A program made the position numbers and the translations under genes. Of a DNA stretch of 36,613 nucleotides, positions 9,626-18,377 are shown one piece after another; positions within the stretch are counted from its first letter, which is position 1; the number at the start of each line of letters is the position of its first letter. The notes under the pieces were generated by a model that searched no databases, was not told where the DNA came from, and saw only the letters and a program-made list of their open reading frames with translations. This stretch comes from Gemmatimonadota bacterium (lineage in GTDB: Bacteria > Gemmatimonadota > Gemmatimonadetes > Gemmatimonadales > Gemmatimonadaceae). The stretch is from positions 1 to 36,613 of the forward strand of contig CANIWQ010000015.1 of assembly GCA_947471365.1 (NCBI GenBank), in the 5' to 3' direction.

Positions 9626-10224
9626 GCGCTGTGGCCGATGTATCGATTGTGAATGTCGGCTACATGTCCACCAACTTCTGGGTGGTGAGCGCTGGCCGTT
9701 CGCGATTACTTGTGGATCTCGGATGGCCCGGTACGTGGGGCACGATGCAGGCGGGTTTGGAACGCATGGATGTGCCGCTCACGGAGCTCCGCTACGGTCT
9801 GGCGACGCACTACCACATGGATCACGCCGGACTCGCGCAAGAGTTCAAGGCGCACGGCGTGCCGCTGCTCGTCCTTGAGGAACAGGTGAGCGCGATCCCC
9901 GCGATGAAGCAGTGGATGAAGCCCACCGATCACTACAGCGAGATCACCGCGCACGACAACACGGTGATTCGCCTCGCCGATAGCCGTGCGTTGCTCGCGA
10001 CCATGGGTCTACACGGCGAGATTGTGCACACCCCCGGTCACTCCGACGACAGCGTCTCCCTCTTGCTCGACAACGGCGCGGTATGTACCGGCGATCTCAC
10101 CCGTCCCGGATTGGGAGAGACCGAGCAGAAAGCCGCGCAGGTTGATGCGAGCTGGGCGCTACTTCGGTCCAAGGGTGCAACGCGGGTGTACCCCGGCCAC
10201 GGGCCGGTATACGCCCTCGGCTAG
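9622..10224 (+). CDS. Metallo-beta-lactamase-fold hydrolase
   Basis: A 200-residue MBL-fold protein. THYHMDHAG (about 62-70) gives the HxHxDH zinc motif, HTPGHSDDSVSLLL supplies the third His, CTGDLTRPG the bridging Asp, and VYPGHGPV the last His. All six typical metal ligands are present, so it should be active on a thioester, ester or similar substrate. The TTG at 9622 overlaps the upstream stop as TTGA; a GTG at 9631 is a plausible alternative. Coupling to the ILVBL-like gene suggests it may hydrolyse its product or an acyl-CoA/glutathione thioester, which is inference. Its TAG lies in a CTAG shared with the stop of the convergent rhomboid gene. Confidence 0.85.
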   Translation: MSAVADVSIVNVGYMSTNFWVVSAGRSRLLVDLGWPGTWGTMQAGLERMDVPLTELRYGLATHYHMDHAGLAQEFKAHGVPLLVLEEQVSAIPAMKQWMKPTDHYSEITAHDNTVIRLADSRALLATMGLHGEIVHTPGHSDDSVSLLLDNGAVCTGDLTRPGLGETEQKAAQVDASWALLRSKGATRVYPGHGPVYALG

Positions 10225-10994
10225 GAGAGCTTGGGCCGATCGTCCATCGGCACAAAGTGCATCAGGAACGTTCGCTCCTGCGGCGTCAGGCTCTCGAGCC
10301 CCGTGGCGTTGATTTTGTCGAGGATGCGGTTGAGTTCATCGCGATTCACCTCGTGCGCCGCCTGCGGGTCCACCTTGCGCCAGTTCCCAATGCGCGCCTC
10401 TGCTTCACGCGGCGCCGACGCCACCGCGCGCCGGAACTGTGAGGAACCGCTCCGCCAGTCGCGCCACTTTAAAAAGATGAACGCGCCCGCGTAGCCGCCG
10501 AGGTGGGCAAAGTCCGCGACGCCACCGGCCGAGCCCCCCAGACCGCTATAGAGCGCGAGCCCCGTGGTGACGAGCACCAGAATGCGCGCCGGCACCGGCA
10601 GCACACCCCAGATGTAGATCTTCTCGTGCGGCCAGAACCACGCAAAGGCGAGCATCACGCCAAACACCGCCGCCGACGCTCCGCGAATGGCCGCATGCGG
10701 TGCGAGCACAAACGAGAGCAAGGCGCCTGAAATCAGACTCGCCACGTAGAGCCAGGCAAAACTCCGCGACCCCAACCGCGCCTCGACGCGCGGTCCAAAA
10801 AAATACAAGCCGAGCATATTAAACAGAATGTGCCCGAAGCTCCCATGCAAGAAAGCGTAGGTGACGATCGTCCACGGCCGCACGAGTACGAGGGCCGGTA
10901 CGAACACCAGCGCGTCCATTGCCCCAGGCACCGTGAGCTGCAAGAAATACCCAATCGCATTCGCGATGAGGAACCGCATCACCCACGGCGTCAC
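10221..10994 (-). CDS. Rhomboid-family intramembrane serine protease
   Basis: A 257-residue polytopic membrane protein with six hydrophobic helices. FLHGSFGHILFNMLGLYFFGP (about 48-68) is the rhomboid L1/TM2 block with the oxyanion Asn. RGASAAVFG (about 104-112) carries the nucleophile Ser107, with the following Gly of GxSG replaced by Ala, and DFAHLGGYAGAF (161-172) carries His164. It cleaves membrane helices of partner proteins. A soluble C-terminal tail of about 80 residues with helical SLTPQERTFLMHF follows. The GTG at 10994 overlaps the stop of the PLP enzyme as GTGA and is preceded by GGTGGGAG. The longer upstream frame is antisense noise within that gene. It is the third gene of the DUF5916-aldolase-rhomboid operon. 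Confidence 0.9.
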   Translation of the reverse strand: MTPWVMRFLIANAIGYFLQLTVPGAMDALVFVPALVLVRPWTIVTYAFLHGSFGHILFNMLGLYFFGPRVEARLGSRSFAWLYVASLISGALLSFVLAPHAAIRGASAAVFGVMLAFAWFWPHEKIYIWGVLPVPARILVLVTTGLALYSGLGGSAGGVADFAHLGGYAGAFIFLKWRDWRSGSSQFRRAVASAPREAEARIGNWRKVDPQAAHEVNRDELNRILDKINATGLESLTPQERTFLMHFVPMDDRPKLS

Positions 10995-12118
10995 GCGGAC
11001 GCTCCCACCATCGGATGCGAGCGCCCACGCGCATCCACCGGCCAGCTCCGCTCCACCCGATCGCCCCGCACCCCATACATCACATCGTTGAGGTGCACCA
11101 CAATGCACACGTGATTGGGCACGACACGCACGAGATCGCCCACCTGCGGACGCCAGTCCGTGTGCGACAAATCAAGAATCCCGTGCTCTTCGTTCATACG
11201 GCTCACGATGACGTCCGGCCGATCGAGTAAGGACCCGTAGCCTTCGCCCTCCACGCCACGCATCGGTTCGCGGCCGAGCGCTTTCGTTCCGGCGTCAATC
11301 ACCGCCTGGTTCGGCACGCTCGTGCTCACGACCGTCGACAGCACCGTGAAGGCGCAGTCATCCCAGCTGCAACTCCCAATGGCGGCAGTGCCTCGGTCGT
11401 TGTAGACGTAGGTCCCGGGGCGGAACTCGGTGACACCAGTGATTTCGTGCGTGCGCCACACGGTCGGCGTCGACCCGCCACTCACCACCCCCGGAGCCAC
11501 GCCGGCGCTATCGAGCGCCAGCGTCGCGCTGGCGAGTGCGGTGCGGAGCGCTTCGAGCTTCGCATCCTGTCCACCGACCAGATCGCGAATGTGCCCAGGG
11601 TAGAACGCGATCCCCGCATACTCCAGCGGCGCACTCGCCTGCACGAGTCGCGCGAGTGTAATGGCGTCGTCCCACGCGGTCACCCCCACGCGGTGCATTC
11701 CAACATCGAGTTCCACGTAGACGCGCACGGTGCGGTCCGCCGCGCGAGCCGCCGCATGCAGTTCGTTCACGGCACGCGCCGAATCAAGCGACACCGTGAG
11801 ACGCGTCTCCTGCGGGAGCGCCATGAGCTTGCCGAGCTTTGGTCCAATGGCGGGATACGCGAGCAGAATGTCGCGCGTGACCCCGCTCATCACCGCAGCC
11901 TCAGCCGGCGTCGCCACCGTCAGCCCAACCGCGCCGCTGGCAATCTGTGCCGCTCCAACGGTGGTGGATTTGTGCGTCTTGATATGCGGGCGCAACGCCA
12001 AACGATGCTGCGCCGCGTACGCGGCCATGCTCGAGACGTTGCGTTCAAAACGGTCGAGATCCACCAGCGCGGCCGGGGTTTCCAGCGCCGCAAACGAACT
12101 GCCAGGCACGACGGTCAT
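10991..12118 (-). CDS. D-threonine aldolase / D-serine dehydratase-type PLP enzyme
   Basis: A 375-residue alanine-racemase-fold enzyme of the D-threonine aldolase/DSD1 family. ETPAALVDLDRFERNV is the usual N-terminus, RPHIKTHKS (43-51) carries the PLP-binding Lys (K47 by family position), and YVELDVGMHRVGV, FYPGH and VSGGSTPTV are typical. Near the C-terminus NEEHG and VVPNHVC give the His and Cys (336, 338) that bind the divalent metal in this family. It should act on D-3-hydroxy amino acids, splitting D-threonine to glycine and acetaldehyde or deaminating D-serine; which one is not decidable. It starts 1 bp after the DUF5916 stop and overlaps the rhomboid start. Confidence 0.9.
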   Translation of the reverse strand: MTVVPGSSFAALETPAALVDLDRFERNVSSMAAYAAQHRLALRPHIKTHKSTTVGAAQIASGAVGLTVATPAEAAVMSGVTRDILLAYPAIGPKLGKLMALPQETRLTVSLDSARAVNELHAAARAADRTVRVYVELDVGMHRVGVTAWDDAITLARLVQASAPLEYAGIAFYPGHIRDLVGGQDAKLEALRTALASATLALDSAGVAPGVVSGGSTPTVWRTHEITGVTEFRPGTYVYNDRGTAAIGSCSWDDCAFTVLSTVVSTSVPNQAVIDAGTKALGREPMRGVEGEGYGSLLDRPDVIVSRMNEEHGILDLSHTDWRPQVGDLVRVVPNHVCIVVHLNDVMYGVRGDRVERSWPVDARGRSHPMVGASA

Positions 12119-12119
12119 G

Positions 12120-14483
12120 TTACAGTCGAAAGAGATAAGAGGCCTTGAGGAAGAACGCGTCGCTGGTCCGCTTCAGGTCGTGGAACCAGTAGGCGGTGGG
12201 TTCGGTCATCTGCGACCCATAGCCGGCGTAAAACACCGTGCCCGGATTCGGCTTATACGCAAAGAGGAAATCGCCGCGGAAGCTGTTCACCGTATTGCGC
12301 GTGGTGCGCACCCAGCGCCGGCTTCCCGTGTCAAACATCAGGAGCGGATTGTTCGTGCGCGTGTCATCGCGCAGTGCGTCCGTAAAGGTGCTCACGTACT
12401 CGCCAATCAGCCGCACAAACACTTCGCGGTTAATCTGATACTCCACCTTTAACCGCGGATCCAAAATACGTTCGACACGGCTGTTGTCGCTCGGCCGGAA
12501 GAAATCCTGCATCTGAAACGTGAAGCCAACGCGCAGCTGTTCACTGGCGCGCAGATCCACGCTCGCCTTGGCATAGTGAATTTCGACCGGCGCCCACTCC
12601 TGAAAGTTTTCATCCTGCCCCCACAGCCAGAGCGCGCTGAAGGTCAGGTTCTTGAGCTGGGGCGAGTTCATGGAGAGCACGAAGTCGCGGTTTGGCAGAC
12701 GCGCCGTCCCCGTGAACGCGAGCGTGTCACTGGCCCGCCCCGCGCGCGGCACCTCAATGCGATACCGGCCGCTGTAAAACGCCGGATCGTACCCGAACAC
12801 TTCAAGGAGCAACGACGCGCCCAACTGCCAGCCGCCACGCAGTTGTTCGTGAACATTGAAGTGCAGCTTCTTGTCGCGCGCGTCGCCGCTATGGAAGAAA
12901 TTCCGATAGGCCCACACGCCGTCGATGTTCATATCCATCGAGAACTGCTCAACCAACGCGTCCTTCTGGCCAAACCAGGTGTAGCTCGGCGCCAGCTGCG
13001 CATGGACCTGCCCCACGCGCGAAATGAATCCGCTCTGCGTCGTGAACTGATCGCTGATCCCGCTGAAGAGCGAGTTAAAGCTTAAAGAACGTCCGCTCCG
13101 CCGCAGTCGCGTCTCCCAGAGCGGCGCATTGGTCTGAACGCCACCTTTCATCGTGGCGCTGCCCGCTCCTTGAAACTGGAGCGTCCAAATTTTATTCCAC
13201 ACGACGCGACCATCCACGTCGAGCACGCGATTCCAGTTCGCACCGTCCACGCGATCGGTATACATCACGCCGAGGCGCGACTGTGCGCCGAGGTCGCGCT
13301 GGATGCGCAGAATATTGAAAACCGGATTGTCATGCCCGCTCAACGACGAGGAGGTCGCATCCACGGCCGAGAGCAACGCCACGTCGGTACTGCCCACTTT
13401 ACCCGTCATCTTTGCTGCCGCAACGGGCTGTACCACGCGGCGGGTATAAATCAGATTGTTGGGCACCGTGAACTGCTCAATGCCCTCCAGAAAGAAGGGA
13501 CGCTTCTCGGCAAAGAACAGCGCCGCTCGGGGATCAAAAGAGATCTGCCCAGCGTCCGCTTCCACTTGCGAAAAATCAGGATTGACCGTCGCGTTGAGCG
13601 TAAGGTTGTTGGTCACCCCCCACCGGACGCTCCCGCCGAGCTTGGGCCGCTCCCCGACATAGCTCCACGCGTCCGCGCCGCTGCCGGGCGTGCCACCGGT
13701 GCGTTGCGTGGCCTCGGGCGTGATATCCACCACCAACCCGCGCCGTAAATCGGTGAGCCCCGTGAGCGCTCCGCCCTGCCCAAGAAAGCTTGCGGCCGCG
13801 CGCTGCGCCGGCGCCCAGCTGTACTCATACCCGCGGTACTGCACCGTCCGCGTGATGTTCAATCCCCACGTCTGCACATCGGCGCTTTGATATTTAAGAC
13901 TCTTGAAGGGAATGCGGATTTCGACTTCGTAGCCCCACTCCGTCACGCGGCCCTTCGACTCAAACACAAAATCCGGACTGAGATCCGGCGCCTCGCGTGT
14001 CTGGACCGTGTTGCTCGTGAAGCTGCTGCCGCCGATGTTGCCGCGTTCCACCAGCATGCCATCCGCCTGCACGCCAAGGGGGTTCACCGAGAACACTGCC
14101 GCCTGTCGGCCGTCGTTGAACGTCCCAAGGAAAATCGAGATGTTGTCATCCTGCGAGATGTGATCACGGTCCGCGAGCGTCGCATGCACCTGCGCCGCGG
14201 GCTGAAAGGCGCGAATGCCAAAGTGAATGGCGGTCGCGGAATACCACACCAGCACATGCGTCGAGTCGGCCGCCGGCGCTCCGTCGGCCGGCGCATACTG
14301 CGAGAAACCGGTGAGTCGGGCCGCCTCGAGCCATACCGGCTCGTCGAGGCGCCCATCCACCGTCACTTGCTGCTCGACCCGCGGCAACTTGACCTGGAGC
14401 TGCCGCAAAATGCCACTATAGATGCCTCCGGCAGGAGGGTCGTGCGGAACGAGCGCCAGCGCGGCGAACAGAAGTGGCAGCAT
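12120..14483 (-). CDS. DUF5916 outer-membrane protein with N-terminal CBM9-like domain
   Basis: A 787-residue secreted protein with a short signal-like N-terminus (about 1-13 hydrophobic). Residues about 38-200 resemble the carbohydrate-binding module family 9 fold: VDGRLDEPVWLEAARLTGFSQY, DNISIFLGTFNDGRQAAVFSVNPLG and WGYEVEIRIPFKSLKY. The rest matches DUF5916, with the hallmark NPDFSQVEADAGQISFDPRAALFFAEKR-like block near 300-330, then alternating beta strands ending in YLFRL, as in outer-membrane barrels. Function in the family is not established; a role in surface binding or transport of a nutrient is inference. It heads a minus-strand operon with the PLP enzyme (1 bp gap) and rhomboid. 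I see no ribosome binding site or close -10 before the ATG, so the start is moderately certain. Confidence 0.85.
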   Translation of the reverse strand: MLPLLFAALALVPHDPPAGGIYSGILRQLQVKLPRVEQQVTVDGRLDEPVWLEAARLTGFSQYAPADGAPAADSTHVLVWYSATAIHFGIRAFQPAAQVHATLADRDHISQDDNISIFLGTFNDGRQAAVFSVNPLGVQADGMLVERGNIGGSSFTSNTVQTREAPDLSPDFVFESKGRVTEWGYEVEIRIPFKSLKYQSADVQTWGLNITRTVQYRGYEYSWAPAQRAAASFLGQGGALTGLTDLRRGLVVDITPEATQRTGGTPGSGADAWSYVGERPKLGGSVRWGVTNNLTLNATVNPDFSQVEADAGQISFDPRAALFFAEKRPFFLEGIEQFTVPNNLIYTRRVVQPVAAAKMTGKVGSTDVALLSAVDATSSSLSGHDNPVFNILRIQRDLGAQSRLGVMYTDRVDGANWNRVLDVDGRVVWNKIWTLQFQGAGSATMKGGVQTNAPLWETRLRRSGRSLSFNSLFSGISDQFTTQSGFISRVGQVHAQLAPSYTWFGQKDALVEQFSMDMNIDGVWAYRNFFHSGDARDKKLHFNVHEQLRGGWQLGASLLLEVFGYDPAFYSGRYRIEVPRAGRASDTLAFTGTARLPNRDFVLSMNSPQLKNLTFSALWLWGQDENFQEWAPVEIHYAKASVDLRASEQLRVGFTFQMQDFFRPSDNSRVERILDPRLKVEYQINREVFVRLIGEYVSTFTDALRDDTRTNNPLLMFDTGSRRWVRTTRNTVNSFRGDFLFAYKPNPGTVFYAGYGSQMTEPTAYWFHDLKRTSDAFFLKASYLFRL

Positions 14484-14548
14484 GTGATGGAGAGGGGCCG
14501 AGAGTGGAAGAACCGTCTATGAAGATGCGCGCGGGCACGCTTTCGCGC

Positions 14549-14554
14549 TATCTT
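14549..14554 (+). promoter_or_regulatory. Putative -10 box of a leaderless transcript (KirBac gene)
   Basis: TATCTT with a 7-nt spacer to the ATG at 14562 and no Shine-Dalgarno sequence. It sits in the 78-bp divergent gap shared with the DUF5916 gene. Confidence 0.5.
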
Positions 14555-14561
14555 GGGCGCG

Positions 14562-15548
14562 ATGACAGAAACCATCAACTTCCCCACGGTGCCCGGCGCC
14601 GCCCCCCGGGTTGAGGATAAGAACGATCTGGGCTTCGGCTCGATCGTCGCCACCGATAGCCAAACGCGCCTCCTCAACAAGGACGGCACGTTCAACGTCC
14701 GACGGCGCGGTATCGGGTGGATGGAATCGCAAAGCTTCTATCACGTTGCCCTCACCCTCACCTGGCCCCGCTTCCTTTGGGCCTGTGTCGGCTGGTATCT
14801 CGGACTCAACGTGCTCTTCGGCGCGGCCTTCTGGCTGTGCGGCCCCGACGCGCTGGTCGGCAGCGGCGCGGCGGAAATGGGCGGCACACTTTGGCGCGCC
14901 TTCTTCTTCTCTGTCGAAACGTTCGCCACCATCGGCTACGGCGAGATCAGTCCAGTCGGCGTACTGCCGCACTGGGTCATGGTCATCGAAAGTCTGGTGG
15001 CGCTCCTCAGCCAAGCGCTCATCACCGGCCTCCTGTTCGCTCGCTTCTCCCGCCCCACCGCCGCGATTGCGGTCAGTCACAAGCTCATCGTTGCGCCATT
15101 TCGCGGGGGCCGCGCGCTGATGTTCCGCATTGCCAACAAGCGCAACAATCAACTCATCGACCTCGAAGCGCGCGTCACCGCGAGTTGGGTCGAACGTGGC
15201 ACGGCCGGCATTGGCCGCAAGTTCCAGCAGCTCCCCCTCGAGCGGCAGCGCGTGCTGTTCTTTCCGCTCGCGTGGACCGTTGTGCATCCGATTACCGAGG
15301 AGAGTCCGCTCTACGGCCTCTCGGACGCGGACCTGCGCGCCCGGAACTTCGAGTTCCTGATCATCATTTCGGGCATCGACGAAACATTTTCGTCGCAGGT
15401 ACACGCGCGCTCATCGTACAAGCCCGACGAAATCACCTGGGGCGCGAAGTTCCAGAACATCTTCAATCCGCCCGACGCCCAAGGGCATCTGTCCATCGAC
15501 CTCAATCGACTCGACGACGTGGACGCCGTCGAGCTTCCGGCACGCTGA
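14562..15548 (+). CDS. KirBac-type inward-rectifier potassium channel
   Basis: A 328-residue channel subunit. WMESQSFYH is the slide-helix region, TM1 spans about 68-93, the pore helix WRAFFFSVETFATIGYGE holds the selectivity filter at 123-128, and TM2 spans about 137-161. It is followed by the cytoplasmic immunoglobulin-like Kir domain with FRIANKRNNQLIDLEARV, WTVVHPITEESPLYGL and DETFSSQVHARSSYKPDEI. It should form a tetramer in the inner membrane and conduct K+. The ATG is chosen because TATCTT lies 7 nt upstream; the frame continues to a TTG inside that box. The gene is alone on its strand and convergent with the SET gene. Confidence 0.95.
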   Translation: MTETINFPTVPGAAPRVEDKNDLGFGSIVATDSQTRLLNKDGTFNVRRRGIGWMESQSFYHVALTLTWPRFLWACVGWYLGLNVLFGAAFWLCGPDALVGSGAAEMGGTLWRAFFFSVETFATIGYGEISPVGVLPHWVMVIESLVALLSQALITGLLFARFSRPTAAIAVSHKLIVAPFRGGRALMFRIANKRNNQLIDLEARVTASWVERGTAGIGRKFQQLPLERQRVLFFPLAWTVVHPITEESPLYGLSDADLRARNFEFLIIISGIDETFSSQVHARSSYKPDEITWGAKFQNIFNPPDAQGHLSIDLNRLDDVDAVELPAR

Positions 15549-15560
15549 CCGTCGAGGCGC

Positions 15561-15592
15561 CGATGCGCCGATGCGCCGATGCGCCGATGCGC
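15561..15592. repeat. 8-bp tandem repeat, four copies
   Basis: Four perfect copies of CGATGCGC lie in the 46-bp gap between the convergent KirBac and SET stop codons; a degenerate fifth unit (CGTTACGC) contains the SET stop. Copy number may vary by slippage. Confidence 0.9.
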
Positions 15593-15594
15593 CG

Positions 15595-16164
15595 TTACGC
15601 CTCGTGCCCCGTGCGCGCTACGGCGTGCTTGGGATGGTGCCGCGCCTTCGCAGCAGCCGCGCGCTTCTTGAGCTCCGCCTTCGTGAGCGGGGCGAGAATG
15701 GTCCCACGGCACTTCTTGGCGCCGCAGCGGCAGCCGTAGAGGGTGTATTCCTCTTCGTCGTCCTCGGTGCCGTCGCGCGTATAGGCGTAATCGTACGTGA
15801 TTTCGTCGCCCTTGCGAATATCCTTGATTGCTTCAATAAACACTCGCGAACGCTCAATGATCGCTTCGCAGTTGGCGTCGCAGGAGTGATTCAGGAACCG
15901 CGCGTCGTTACCGTCTACGGCCGCGTCGATCACCGTCTGCCGCGTGACCGCAAACAGAAAGGTGTGATGCACACGCTTGGAACGATCATCGTAGCGGGAG
16001 TCGGCCACCGCGTGCGACACGCGCTCGCCGAGGTACTCGATGACCCGCTCGCCCTTCTTGATGTCGCGCGTCGCGAACCCGCCGCGCCCAGCGATCTTCG
16101 AGTGCTTCACCGCAAACAGCTGTTCGCCGGTGGATTGCTTCGATTTCACTTTACGAGCCGCCAT
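15595..16164 (-). CDS. SET-domain lysine methyltransferase
   Basis: A 189-residue SET protein. KHSKIAGRGGFATRDIKKGERVIEYLGE opens the domain; ARFLNHSCDANCEA (NHSC at 92-95) forms the pseudoknot and SAM site; GDEITYDY (119-126) has the catalytic Tyr; and CRCGAKKC (145-152) is a post-SET zinc cluster that would join Cys95. All core residues are present, so lysine methylation of a protein using SAM is expected. The C-terminal tail (about 157-189) is Lys/Arg/His/Ala-rich, like a nucleic-acid or histone-like protein tail. The ATG at 16164 lies inside the end of the TonB receptor gene (19-bp overlap). In-frame sequence further upstream is receptor antisense to nothing useful and is not used. The target is unknown. 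Confidence 0.92.
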   Translation of the reverse strand: MAARKVKSKQSTGEQLFAVKHSKIAGRGGFATRDIKKGERVIEYLGERVSHAVADSRYDDRSKRVHHTFLFAVTRQTVIDAAVDGNDARFLNHSCDANCEAIIERSRVFIEAIKDIRKGDEITYDYAYTRDGTEDDEEEYTLYGCRCGAKKCRGTILAPLTKAELKKRAAAAKARHHPKHAVARTGHEA

Positions 16165-18371
16165 GCCACATCCAGGCCAAGGTACCAGTTGCGCAGTGGC
16201 GCGGGCTCCAGCACCCGCCCCTGCGACCCGTTGATCGTCACGGACGCGACGTACGGAGTATCCAGTAAGTTGTTCACCGCGACGAACGGATGGAACTGGG
16301 TCCCCCCAACTGCGCCCCGCCACGCGAAGCGCACATTCACCAATCCGCGCCCCCAATCCGCCACCGGCAGCGTGTTGCGATCATCGCCAAAAAGCGCGCC
16401 CGCCGTGCTGTGGTCCGCGTCGAGCGTCCATCCGGCCCAGTGCGCCTGCAGCCCCGTCCGCACAAAGCGACGGGGCACCCCCGCCTCCCGCTTGCCGTCG
16501 AGCGTATCGGTGCGCGCCCCATTCGGCACCCGATAATGCACAAACCGATAATCGCTCTCGGTCCACGCCACCGACGCCGTGAGCCAACGCGCCACGCGCG
16601 CCTCCGCGCCAATCTCTAATCCATCGCGCCGCGTGGCCCCGGCATTTCGAAAATAGGCGCGCCCGTTGGTCTCGAGATATTGGATGATCGCGTCGTTCAC
16701 ATTCGAGCGGAACAGCGACACCGAGTAGGTCACCACGCCGCCGACCACACCGCGCGCTCCGGCTTCGATCGTGCGCGTGGTCTGCGGCCCAAGGTCGGGA
16801 TTGAATCCGCCCGCGCCGTCGGCGCGCGAGTTGAGCTCTGTCGTGGTGGGCGTCTCGAATGCCGTGGCGTAGTTGGCATACGGTGCAAACGACGAACGCC
16901 ACGCCCACACCACGCCGGCGTGCCCACTCGCGGCGCGCATCGTGCGTGAGCCGCTATTGTCGCCGTTGCTGGCGCCGGCGGCATCACGAAAGAAGTGATC
17001 GTGCACATCAAAGGCGAGTTGGTCGTATCGCCCGCCAGCGCTCCAGGTGAGGTCACGCACCGGCGTCCACGTGGCCAATACAAATGGACCCACCGACGCC
17101 ACCACCTCCCGCTGGTCCAGCAGCAACGTGTCGGTCGGCGCGGTCCGACGTCCAGCGGTGCCACGCCAGTTGCGACGGCGATCATCGGCGCGTTGCAGAT
17201 CAAGGCCCGCCGTGACGCGCGGCCATGACACCGTCGCCACCGAACTCGCCCCAGCAGAAAGATCCGCGCGCCCACTCGCAGAACCATCAGGCGACCACGT
17301 CCCATCGAGACGCACCCCTTCAATCCACCGCCCCAACGACCCCACCGTGCCCACATTGGCTGCGATCGTCCCCGCCGGTGACGTCGCCAACGGATTATCC
17401 ACCAACCGTCGCATGACATAGGTCGTCGCCGACCAGGTGAAGTTGTCGCCCGCGCGCTGCATACGCACCGAAAACTGCGTCTGCGACAAACTCCGCTGCG
17501 CCCCCCGCGCCCTGTTGATCGCCGCCGCAGAGTCACGATTCGCCGCGTATTCCGCCGCCGTGAGCGCACCGGGATTCAACGCCTCCGGCGTCGCCGCCGC
17601 ATTCACACGGAACTGCACGGTCGTGCGTGCATCGCGCGCCCAATCCACCGCCGCCATGAGCTGGCGCGTGTCGGCGCGACTGTATTGCCGCGTGCCATCG
17701 GTGGTCGTGCGCGAAAGCGAGAACGCGCCTATCACATTGTCCGTGCGCCCCGAGGTACGAAGCTGCACCTTGCGCATCCCGAACGCCCCGCCGCTCACCC
17801 GCGCGCTCTGCCCGAGCGCATCGGGCGCCGAGAGATCGCTCGTAAACGCAATCACCCCACCGGCGCCGTTGCCGTAGAGTGTGGACGCCGAGCCGCGCAG
17901 CACTTCCACGCGCGACACACCCGCGAGATCCACGTTGGTGAGCTGACTCTGTCCGTCCGGCGCCGACTGCGGAACGCCATCAAGCAACACCTTCACGCCG
18001 CGCAGTCCAAAGTTCGCACGCGCGCCCGCGCCGCGGATGCTGAGCCGCTGATCGAGCGCATAGTTGTACCGATTGGCGATATACACGCCGGGAATCGCCG
18101 GCAGTGCCTCATCAACCCCAAGCGTGGCACTGGCCCCCACCACGCCCGATTTCTCAACCACCCCCACGGCCCAGGGCGCACGCTTCGCCGCCTCGGGGGT
18201 GCGCGTCACGGTAATGATCGAACGTCCAAGTCGCTGCGCCGTGTCCGCCACCGCGCGCGCGCGGGCATCAGCACGCGCGGCGGAATCCGTCGTCGCGACA
18301 GCCGTCGCCTGTGCCGTCGCGCGTTCGGCCGCGGCAAGGCACAGCATGGTGAGCAGGATGCGGCGATTCAT
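16146..18371 (-). CDS. TonB-dependent outer-membrane receptor
   Basis: A 741-residue receptor with a signal peptide ending near residue 21 (ATAQ). After an Ala-rich linker, SIITVTRTPEAAKRAP precedes the plug, which contains LPAIPGVYIANRYNYALDQRLSIRGAG, GVKVLLDGVPQSAPDGQSQLTNVDLAGVSRVEVLRGSASTLYGNGAGGVI. These are standard plug motifs. The remaining 550 residues form the 22-strand barrel. It imports a bulky ligand such as a siderophore, cobalamin or glycan using TonB energy; the ligand is not identifiable. TAACGT 6 nt before the ATG suggests a leaderless transcript. It is followed by, and overlaps, the SET gene, and is divergent from the PLP enzyme across a 10-bp repeat array. Confidence 0.95.
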   Translation of the reverse strand: MNRRILLTMLCLAAAERATAQATAVATTDSAARADARARAVADTAQRLGRSIITVTRTPEAAKRAPWAVGVVEKSGVVGASATLGVDEALPAIPGVYIANRYNYALDQRLSIRGAGARANFGLRGVKVLLDGVPQSAPDGQSQLTNVDLAGVSRVEVLRGSASTLYGNGAGGVIAFTSDLSAPDALGQSARVSGGAFGMRKVQLRTSGRTDNVIGAFSLSRTTTDGTRQYSRADTRQLMAAVDWARDARTTVQFRVNAAATPEALNPGALTAAEYAANRDSAAAINRARGAQRSLSQTQFSVRMQRAGDNFTWSATTYVMRRLVDNPLATSPAGTIAANVGTVGSLGRWIEGVRLDGTWSPDGSASGRADLSAGASSVATVSWPRVTAGLDLQRADDRRRNWRGTAGRRTAPTDTLLLDQREVVASVGPFVLATWTPVRDLTWSAGGRYDQLAFDVHDHFFRDAAGASNGDNSGSRTMRAASGHAGVVWAWRSSFAPYANYATAFETPTTTELNSRADGAGGFNPDLGPQTTRTIEAGARGVVGGVVTYSVSLFRSNVNDAIIQYLETNGRAYFRNAGATRRDGLEIGAEARVARWLTASVAWTESDYRFVHYRVPNGARTDTLDGKREAGVPRRFVRTGLQAHWAGWTLDADHSTAGALFGDDRNTLPVADWGRGLVNVRFAWRGAVGGTQFHPFVAVNNLLDTPYVASVTINGSQGRVLEPAPLRNWYLGLDVAWRLVK

Positions 18372-18377
18372 GGCCTA

